A program made the translations under genes and the position numbers. Below are positions 6,251-12,261 of a stretch of DNA of 12,261 nt, in pieces; position 1 is the stretch's first letter, and every line of letters starts with the position of its first letter. Origin of the DNA: Clostridiales bacterium UBA4653. Its GTDB lineage: Bacteria; Bacillota; Clostridia; Oscillospirales; CAG-272. The stretch spans positions 1 through 12,261 of the forward strand of contig DHMB01000121.1 in assembly GCA_002405565.1 (NCBI GenBank), in the 5' to 3' direction. Below the pieces are notes generated by a model, which made no database searches, was not told the DNA's origin, and worked only from the letters and a program-made list of their open reading frames with translations.

Positions 6251-8473
6251 ATGAAAATCACAAAGATTTTGGCTCTTGTCCTCGCTCTTTGTATGGTTGC
6301 TCTTGCGGTTGCGTCCTGCAACGGTGGCAAAACGCCCTCCGGCACAACAGACGGCACAACAACAAACGGAACAACAGGCGGCTCAACAGTAGTGGAACCC
6401 AAAACACCCACGGATCCCTACGCAGGCAAGACCCACGCAGAAGTTTCCGACGATCTCTATCAGAAGGTTCTCGGAGAATTCAACGAATACTATCAGGAAG
6501 CTCTCGCAGCTAAGAGCACATCCGAAAGATTTGCTCTCATGGCAATTGCAGAGGCTAAGCTTCTCGGTCAGGGCGTAATGCTCCCCTCGTCTTCAAAGGG
6601 CGGTAACTACGCTATATCCAGAGTTGCTCCCTATACGATTTCTTCCGTACTCTGGGGCAACGACTCCGACAGATTCCATCAGGCTATCATCGTCAAGGGC
6701 GATCCGCTTACACCCGAAGTCCGTGACGAGATGAAGGCTAAATGGGCAGAGCTCAAGGGCACAGGCACATATGAGGCTTGGGCAAAGAGCTATCTCACAG
6801 GCAAGGGCTATGAGCTCAACGACGTATATACTTTCGGATACACATCCGACCCCACAGTATGGGACGCGCTTGCAACATCGCAGGCTGCTGACTCCGAAGC
6901 TATCGTAAACACTTACGACGGACTTCTTGAGTACGACGTTGAAAACGTTCAGAGACCCGCGCTCGCAGAGTCTTATGAAGTTTCCGAAGACGGTCTCACA
7001 TACACATTCCACATCCGTAAGGGTGTTAAATGGGTTGACTATCAGGGCAACGTTATCGAGGACGTTACTGCAAATAGCTTTGTAAAGGGCATGCAGCACA
7101 TGATGGACGCTCAGGAAGGTCTTGAATTCCTCGTTGACGGAAAGATCAAGAACGCAACAGAGTACATGGCAGGCGAAATCACAGACTTCAACGAGGTTGG
7201 TGTTAAGGCTGTTGATGATTACACGCTCGTTTATACTCTCGAAGCTCCCTGCTCGTTCTTCACAACAATGCTCGGATACGGCTGCTTCGCTCCTATCAGC
7301 GTAAAGTACTTCCAGGCAAAGGGCGGCGCTTTCGGTCTTGATGAATATGCGGCAGCAAAAGAGAAGGACACATACACATACGGCACTTCTTTTGAAAACA
7401 TCGCTTACTGCGGTCCGTACCTCGTAACATCCGCAACAGAGAAGAACTCCATCGTATTCGATCTCAACCCCACATACTGGAACAAGGACAACGTAAACCT
7501 CAAGAAGATCGTTTGGAGATTCATTGACGGTCAGGACCCCACGGAGGCATATGGTCTCATGAAGGATGGCACATTTGCAGGCGCAGGTCTCAACACTCAG
7601 GCTATCGCAAAGGCTAAGGAAGACGGCATGTTTGATAAATATGCTTACGTTTCCGGTACAGACGCAACTGCTTACCCGATGTTCCTCAACCTCTACCGTG
7701 CGGCTTACGCTAACTTCAACGACGCAACTGTTGCAGTTTCCGAAATGAACGACATGGATAAGGTCAGAACGAACCTCGCAATGCAGAACAAGAACTTCCG
7801 TCTTGCAATTGTAACAGCTCTCGACCGTGGCGTTTACAACGCAACGACGCAGGGCGACGACCTTAAGTATACAAACCTTGTTAACTCTTACGTTCCCGGC
7901 ACGTTCGTATCCCTCGAGGAAGACGTAACTGTCGAGATCGGCGGAGCGGACAAGACATTCAAGAAGGGCACATATTATGGCGAGATCCTTCAGGCGGCTC
8001 TTGACGCTGACGGCATAAAGGTTAAGGTTTGGGATCCCACGGCTGACGAAGGCGTCGGTTCTTCCGCAGGCTTTGACGGCTGGTACAACGTTGACTATGC
8101 TCGCGAAAACCTCAAGAAGGCTATCGAAGAGCTCAAGGCAGAAGGCGTTGAAATCTCCAAGGAAAACCCGATCATCCTTGAACTTCCTTACTACGATGTA
8201 AGCCAGACATACTCCAACAGAGCAAACGCTCTCAAGCAGTCCATCGAGTCTTCTCTTGAAGGACTTGTTGAAGTAAGACTTATCAAGTGCGGCGGTTCAA
8301 ACGCTCTTAACTGGTACTATGCAGGCTATTATCCGTCCACGGGCGACGGCATGAACTACAATATCATGGATAACTCCGGTTGGGGCCCTGACTATGGTGA
8401 TCCTTCCACTTATCTTGATACAATGCTCCCGGACGGCGACGGCTACATGACGAAGAGCATCGGTCTTTATTGA
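6251..8473 (+). CDS. Peptide ABC transporter substrate-binding lipoprotein, apparently circularly permuted (AliA/AmiA/OppA type)
   Basis: A 740-residue lipoprotein that should capture peptides for the permeases encoded downstream. The signal peptide ends in lipobox VASC with Cys23; a Thr/Gly linker follows (about 24-55). Residues about 191-740 read in order as an SBP_bac_5 protein: TFGYTSDPTVWDALATS, LAESYEVSEDGLTYTFHIRK, GVKWVDYQG, CGPYLVTSATEKNSIVFDLN, FRLAIVTALDR, GWGPDYGDPSTYLDTML. The protein stops 25 residues after WGPDY, where AliA- and OppA-type proteins carry on for roughly 90 or more. The missing part appears at residues about 65-170: SERFALMAIAEAKLLGQGVM, LPSSSKGG, AISRVAPYT, VKGDPLTPEVRDEMKAKW. 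This matches the typical AliA C-terminus (RYEKYAAAQAWL, RIVPFT, KVVTKEEYEKAREKW, from memory). Start ATG 6251 has AAAGGAG at 10 nt; the frame is open further upstream but without a signal peptide. Codon choice (ACA, CTC, GGC, CCC) suggests high expression. Confidence 0.88.
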   Translation: MKITKILALVLALCMVALAVASCNGGKTPSGTTDGTTTNGTTGGSTVVEPKTPTDPYAGKTHAEVSDDLYQKVLGEFNEYYQEALAAKSTSERFALMAIAEAKLLGQGVMLPSSSKGGNYAISRVAPYTISSVLWGNDSDRFHQAIIVKGDPLTPEVRDEMKAKWAELKGTGTYEAWAKSYLTGKGYELNDVYTFGYTSDPTVWDALATSQAADSEAIVNTYDGLLEYDVENVQRPALAESYEVSEDGLTYTFHIRKGVKWVDYQGNVIEDVTANSFVKGMQHMMDAQEGLEFLVDGKIKNATEYMAGEITDFNEVGVKAVDDYTLVYTLEAPCSFFTTMLGYGCFAPISVKYFQAKGGAFGLDEYAAAKEKDTYTYGTSFENIAYCGPYLVTSATEKNSIVFDLNPTYWNKDNVNLKKIVWRFIDGQDPTEAYGLMKDGTFAGAGLNTQAIAKAKEDGMFDKYAYVSGTDATAYPMFLNLYRAAYANFNDATVAVSEMNDMDKVRTNLAMQNKNFRLAIVTALDRGVYNATTQGDDLKYTNLVNSYVPGTFVSLEEDVTVEIGGADKTFKKGTYYGEILQAALDADGIKVKVWDPTADEGVGSSAGFDGWYNVDYARENLKKAIEELKAEGVEISKENPIILELPYYDVSQTYSNRANALKQSIESSLEGLVEVRLIKCGGSNALNWYYAGYYPSTGDGMNYNIMDNSGWGPDYGDPSTYLDTMLPDGDGYMTKSIGLY

Positions 8474-8508
8474 TTTTTTGCCTTAATAAAAATTAAATAA
8501 ATAACAGT

Positions 8509-8549
8509 CATAATAAGGGGACGGTGATTTTTTCTGTCCCCTTATTATG
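8509..8549 (+). other. Intercistronic 14-bp perfect hairpin
   Basis: CATAATAAGGGGAC (8509-8522) pairs exactly with GTCCCCTTATTATG (8536-8549) around a 13-nt T-rich loop. It sits between the binding protein and first permease genes. No T-run follows, so it is not a standard terminator. Such stems can protect the upstream mRNA from 3' degradation and raise binding protein over permease levels, as known for malE-malF; that role here is inference. Confidence 0.65.
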
Positions 8550-8572
8550 CATATAATGAGAGAATACGGCTT

Positions 8573-10177
8573 ATGACAAAATACTTACTGAAACGGTTGC
8601 TTCACGGGGTTATTTCCGTGGTAATCGTCGTTGCGATAGTTATGCTTCTGGTTTATACCTTTATGGACCGCGAGCTCATATTTGCCAATGACGGCACGTT
8701 CACAAAGCGAGTCAACAACGACCGTGAGATATATAAATATTCGCAATGGAAAAAATTCGGCTATCTTGACTATTTCACATATAACGACTATCTTAATTCG
8801 CTCAAAAAAGAGGGCGAAATTGACGAGGAGACACGTTCCGCGGCGACTTCGATCGGACGCACGGCGGACAAAGATCCCGAAATCGTAAAGGAATATACGG
8901 AAAAATTTCAGGAATACTGCGACTCGATAGGGTATACTGTTGTCCGTCTGGACGCTGTGATGGTTTCGTCCAAAAAGGTTGCCAGCGGCGGCAAACAGCA
9001 GCTGTTTGCTTATAAAAATACTCCGATGATCAAAAGAATGCTTGCTTTCTTCGGAAGAATCGTTTCTGTTGACAACATTCATTATGTTGAAGATCAGGAG
9101 CTCGAAAACAGAGGGCTCAGCTTCACTCTTTATGACCCCGTATATAACACAATGCCGGAAACGGGAGAGATCGTGAAAGACAAATTCTCGCCCGCAATCA
9201 TCGGAAACGGCACAAAATATAAATATCTTGTTTACTTCGACAATAAATTCCCTTATGTTCATCAGAATCTGGTGAAGATCAACCTCGGTGTTTCGATTTC
9301 CGTAAACCGCAATGTTGACGTTTTCCAGACGATGACTCAGTCTCAGGGTGCTTATATAAAATCAGAAACGGTCTACCCCACAGGATTTGTTGAAGACAGC
9401 GCATATGATCTTCACTCCGCAACATATGCCTATGCGGGCGCAAAGGACACGGCAGACATCTATTCCGATCGCTATGTCGACGATTATATCAACACGGGCT
9501 CGATCAAAAACAATCACTCGAAGCTCGGATATTCGTTTATAATCGGCATAATCGCGGTTATAATGTCATATTTCCTTGCAATTCCTCTCGGCATAATCAT
9601 GGCGAGAAAGAAGGATAAGCTTGTTGACAAAATCGGCACGATTTATATCGTGTTCATCCTGGCGGTGCCGTCCCTGGCTTACATTTTCATGTTCAAGGCG
9701 ATAGGCGGCAAGATCGGACTTCCGACCTCGTTCCTTATGGAAAGCGAGACGAAGATGATGTATATCCTTCCGATAGTCTCTCTTGCGCTTCCTTCGATCG
9801 CGGGACTTATGAAATGGCTCCGCCGTTACATGGTTGACCAGATGAACTCGGATTACGTCAAGTTTGCGCGTTCGGGCGGTCTTTCGGAGGGAGAGATATT
9901 CTCCAAGCACATCCTGAAGAACGCGGTCATCCCGATAGTTCACGGTATCCCCGCGAGCGTTTTCGGAGCGCTTTCCGGCGCAATTATAACGGAGCGTGTA
10001 TACCTCGTTCCCGGTGCCGGTAACCTCCTCACAACGGCTATCAACACTTATGATAACGGCGTTATAGTCGGGCTTACAATGTTCTATGCAACTCTTTCGA
10101 TACTTTCGATAATTTTCGGCGATATACTGATGGCTCTGGTTGACCCGAGAATTTCATTTTCAAGCAAAGCGAGGTGA
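8573..10177 (+). CDS. Peptide ABC transporter permease, AmiC/OppB type
   Basis: A 534-residue inner permease subunit. TM1 lies at about 9-30. A large outside loop (about 31-318) follows, then about five more membrane segments (near 321-344, 355-377, 395-416, 455-475 and 497-523). The EAA-like coupling loop is FARSGGLSEGEIFSKHILKN followed by AVIP (431-454). RVYLVPGAGNLL and the VDPR ending are also typical of OppB. Classical OppB/DppB proteins have about 310 residues; the long loop after TM1 is a known feature of AmiC (about 500 residues), so this is an AmiC-type protein. It pairs with the next gene product to form the channel. The start is ATG 8573; only a weak GAGAGA (8559-8564) precedes it, so translation may be lower than that of the binding protein. 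The gene ends 5 bases before the next start. Confidence 0.93.
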   Translation: MTKYLLKRLLHGVISVVIVVAIVMLLVYTFMDRELIFANDGTFTKRVNNDREIYKYSQWKKFGYLDYFTYNDYLNSLKKEGEIDEETRSAATSIGRTADKDPEIVKEYTEKFQEYCDSIGYTVVRLDAVMVSSKKVASGGKQQLFAYKNTPMIKRMLAFFGRIVSVDNIHYVEDQELENRGLSFTLYDPVYNTMPETGEIVKDKFSPAIIGNGTKYKYLVYFDNKFPYVHQNLVKINLGVSISVNRNVDVFQTMTQSQGAYIKSETVYPTGFVEDSAYDLHSATYAYAGAKDTADIYSDRYVDDYINTGSIKNNHSKLGYSFIIGIIAVIMSYFLAIPLGIIMARKKDKLVDKIGTIYIVFILAVPSLAYIFMFKAIGGKIGLPTSFLMESETKMMYILPIVSLALPSIAGLMKWLRRYMVDQMNSDYVKFARSGGLSEGEIFSKHILKNAVIPIVHGIPASVFGALSGAIITERVYLVPGAGNLLTTAINTYDNGVIVGLTMFYATLSILSIIFGDILMALVDPRISFSSKAR

Positions 10178-10182
10178 CAGAT

Positions 10183-11160
10183 ATGAATAAAGAACTCGTT
10201 TCTCTCGATGAATTCGGTATGACGGACGAAGAGCTGTTTTCCCATGTGGACAACAGCGAAGCGGAAGCGGAAAAAATCACGGCTCCGCGTTATTCATACT
10301 GGCGCTCGGTTATGAGAGTTTTCTTCAAGAAGAAGATAAACATCATAATCCTTTCAATCCTCGCGGTGCTCGTTATATTCGCGTATGTTTACCCGATGTT
10401 CTCGGGCTATGACAAGTATGCAAACCTCATGGTTGAGGGCGCAAAGCACCTTTCGCCGAAGCTCGCGATTGAAAAATTCGGCTTCAGTATCCATTGGATA
10501 TTCGGTTCGGGAAGCGTCGGTCAGTCGACGTTTGACGCACTCTGGAGCGGCGCGAGAATATCGCTTTCCCTTGCGTTTGTCTGTGCGCTCATCAATATGA
10601 CGGTCGGCGTTATAATCGGCGCCGTATGGGGACTTTCCAAGCGTGTTGACGTCATTATGACGGAAGTCTATAACATCATCGGTAACGTCCCTTATATCCT
10701 TCTCATTTCCGTGCTTGTAATGATACTTTCCGCCAGCTTCTGGACGATGGTCTTTGCGCTGACGATCACGGGATGGCTGGGCATTGCGTACTTTATAAGA
10801 ACTCAGGTCATCATCATCAGAGACAGGGAATATAACCTTGCGTCGAAGTGTCTCGGCACGTCGACCTTCCGCATAGCGATGAAGAACATCCTTCCGTTCA
10901 TGGTTTCCGTAATAGTTACGCTTGCCGCAACGGAAATTCCTTCTTATATTTCATACGAAGTGTTCCTTTCGTATATCGGACTTCAGATGTCCGATATGTC
11001 GCTCGGTAAACTCATTTACGAGGCTGAGGGCTCAATGCTCACGCCCGGATTTGAGGCTGAATTCTGGTGCCCTGTTGCAGTGGCGTCGATAATCACGGTT
11101 GTGCTCTACGTTGTGGGACAGAACCTCGGCGACGCTTCCGATCCCAGAACGCACACCTGA
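10183..11160 (+). CDS. Peptide ABC transporter permease, AmiD/OppC type
   Basis: A 325-residue permease, the usual OppC/AmiD length. It has a cytoplasmic acidic N-terminus (1-35), TM1 at about 52-72, the outside element GSGSVGQSTFDALWSGARIS (108-127), and about five more membrane segments. The EAA loop is REYNLASKCLGTSTFRIAMK followed by NILP (215-238), with FLSYIGL after it. The end QNLGDASDPR (313-322) is typical of OppC/DppC. The start is ATG 10183, with GAGGTG at 10171-10176; a GTG at 10174 in the same frame would overlap the previous stop and give three more residues. It is tightly linked to both neighbours, so translation is probably coupled to the upstream permease. Confidence 0.94.
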   Translation: MNKELVSLDEFGMTDEELFSHVDNSEAEAEKITAPRYSYWRSVMRVFFKKKINIIILSILAVLVIFAYVYPMFSGYDKYANLMVEGAKHLSPKLAIEKFGFSIHWIFGSGSVGQSTFDALWSGARISLSLAFVCALINMTVGVIIGAVWGLSKRVDVIMTEVYNIIGNVPYILLISVLVMILSASFWTMVFALTITGWLGIAYFIRTQVIIIRDREYNLASKCLGTSTFRIAMKNILPFMVSVIVTLAATEIPSYISYEVFLSYIGLQMSDMSLGKLIYEAEGSMLTPGFEAEFWCPVAVASIITVVLYVVGQNLGDASDPRTHT

Positions 11161-11178
11161 TCGGGGAGGTAAAGACGA

Positions 11179-12261
11179 ATGGAAAATAACAAAGTTTTGC
11201 TCTCCGTAAAGGATCTTGTGGTGAAATTCCGCGTCAGAGGAAGAATACTGACCGCCATCAGAGGAATATCGCTTGACATTTATGAAAACGAATCGATTGC
11301 GATAGTCGGTGAGTCGGGATCCGGTAAATCCGTGTTTACAAAAACGTTTGCCGGCATGCTCGATGAAAACGGCTTTGTCGACAGCGGCAGCATTATCTTC
11401 AATGATGAAGAGCTTGCCGATACCTGCGTAAAGAAGGGCAAAGTCGACCGCATGCTCGTATCCGGTATAAGAAAAAGACTGAACCGCTATTCAAAGCTCG
11501 AACTCGGTTCGGAGACTTATAAGGAAATAGTAGCCCTTAAGGCAGAGAGACGCGATAAGCTCGGTCTCAGCGGCGATGAAATCGAAGCGATTGACGAAAA
11601 GATTGCAGACCTCATGTTCAAGAGAACAGAGGACTTCAACCTCAGACAGACAATCGACCCTTCAAAGGAAAAAGACAGAGTCAAAGAGGTCTCGAAGCGC
11701 ATTTCGGACTATGATTCCGAGATAAAGAAGCTCCGCGCGGAGAAAGCGGCGCTTGCAAAGTGGCGTCGCAAAGAGGCGAAGGCGGATGTCGGCTATCTCC
11801 GCGACTTTGAAAAGAAGATGGCTGCGCTGAAGCTCAGATATGCAAAGGAAATTTCGGGCGAAGTCGGCGGGGAAACGCTTGCAAGAAACGACGTGCTCGC
11901 AAAGGAAGTTTATCTTTCTGTCGGTCGTTACGGATTTTTCAAGCGCATAAAGCTCATAAGATCGCTCGAAAAGAGCCTGAAAAAGGCAATGCAGATTGGC
12001 GCTGATCTCGGCTCGGAGGACGTGAGAAACTCGATATTCGACTCGACGGTGTTCAGAGTCAGATATCTTGACGAAACGGATGAAAAACTCCATGGCACCT
12101 GCATTATCAACCTTGCAAAGGTTCAGTATTCGCAGGACTGGGGTCAGATCCGCGGAAAGAAGATCGCAACGGTCTTCCAGGATCCGATGACATCTCTCAA
12201 CCCGATAATTACAATCGGCAAGCAGATAACCTCCATTATCATGAAGCACCAGAAGTGCTCG
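11179..12261 (+). CDS. Peptide ABC transporter ATPase, AmiE/OppD type, with large insertion (partial)
   Basis: The frame is open from ATG 11179 to the right edge: 361 residues, incomplete. LLSVKDLVVKF and ISLDIYENESIAIVGESGSG mark the nucleotide-binding domain; Walker A GESGSGKS is at 44-51. The Q-loop VFQDPMTSLNP has Gln334. In OppD/DppD/AmiE these two motifs lie about 50 residues apart; here they are 283 apart. The extra part spans roughly 85-318, after SIIFNDEELA and before WGQIRGKKIATVF. It is rich in Lys, Glu and Arg with coiled-coil-like stretches (about 115-225). No stop or frameshift interrupts it, and codon use stays like the neighbours, so it is a real in-frame insertion. The ABC signature, Walker B and C-terminal oligopeptide domain would lie beyond the window. 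Start supported by GGGGAGGT at 11163-11170, spacer 8 nt. A second ATPase gene (AmiF/OppF) is expected downstream. Confidence 0.9.
   Translation, partial: MENNKVLLSVKDLVVKFRVRGRILTAIRGISLDIYENESIAIVGESGSGKSVFTKTFAGMLDENGFVDSGSIIFNDEELADTCVKKGKVDRMLVSGIRKRLNRYSKLELGSETYKEIVALKAERRDKLGLSGDEIEAIDEKIADLMFKRTEDFNLRQTIDPSKEKDRVKEVSKRISDYDSEIKKLRAEKAALAKWRRKEAKADVGYLRDFEKKMAALKLRYAKEISGEVGGETLARNDVLAKEVYLSVGRYGFFKRIKLIRSLEKSLKKAMQIGADLGSEDVRNSIFDSTVFRVRYLDETDEKLHGTCIINLAKVQYSQDWGQIRGKKIATVFQDPMTSLNPIITIGKQITSIIMKHQKCS

Noticed and set aside
6251..8473. Binding protein read as a C-terminally truncated pseudogene
   Set aside because: The missing C-terminal segment is found at the N-terminus, the frame is intact, the promoter and ribosome binding site are strong, and codon use is optimal.
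8509..8549. Hairpin as Rho-independent terminator
   Set aside because: The T-rich stretch is in the loop, not after the stem, and the permease genes downstream need read-through.
8556..8576. Six-codon open frame (MREYGL) ending in an ATGA overlap with the permease start
   Set aside because: It has no ribosome binding site of its own; the overlap is probably chance.
1..12261. CRISPR arrays, tRNA or rRNA genes, insertion sequences, phage attachment sites
   Set aside because: No regularly spaced repeats, tRNA-like cloverleaf, transposase or integrase frame was seen.

Overview
The window looks like chromosomal DNA of a Gram-positive, anaerobic, gut-type Clostridia (Oscillospiraceae or a relative). 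The evidence is AGGAG-type ribosome binding sites, TTGACA/TATAAT-type promoters, a SipW-type secreted protein, and a peptide ABC transporter laid out like streptococcal amiACDE. The taxon is an inference; there is no rRNA or other marker gene.

Left part (1-3046): a minus-strand ECF-type sigma factor with a long C-terminal extension runs off the left edge. A roughly 490-base intergenic region separates it from a divergent plus-strand gene for a SipW-type exported protein with a parallel beta-helix C-terminal half. That gene has a strong promoter and a roughly 220-nt leader full of potential hairpins, and it ends at a good terminator.

Middle (3088-5893): a compact operon of a second ECF sigma factor, a single-pass membrane protein overlapping it by 4 bases (probable anti-sigma or sensor) and a lipoprotein serpin, closed by a strong terminator. 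The layout suggests an envelope or protease stress module, but that is inference.

Right part (5894-12261): an AT-rich regulatory region with inverted repeats and an extended -10 promoter precedes a peptide uptake operon. The genes are a lipoprotein substrate-binding protein, an AmiC/OppB-type permease, an AmiD/OppC-type permease, and an AmiE/OppD-type ATPase cut by the right edge. Two of these are unusual. The binding protein appears to be circularly permuted: the segment that normally ends AliA/AmiA/OppA-type proteins lies directly behind the signal peptide, and the protein stops soon after the GWGPDY motif. The ATPase carries an extra, largely helical and charged segment of roughly 230 residues between Walker A and the Q-loop. 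These two observations are the most interesting in the window. They rest on reading and family knowledge from memory, not on a computed alignment.
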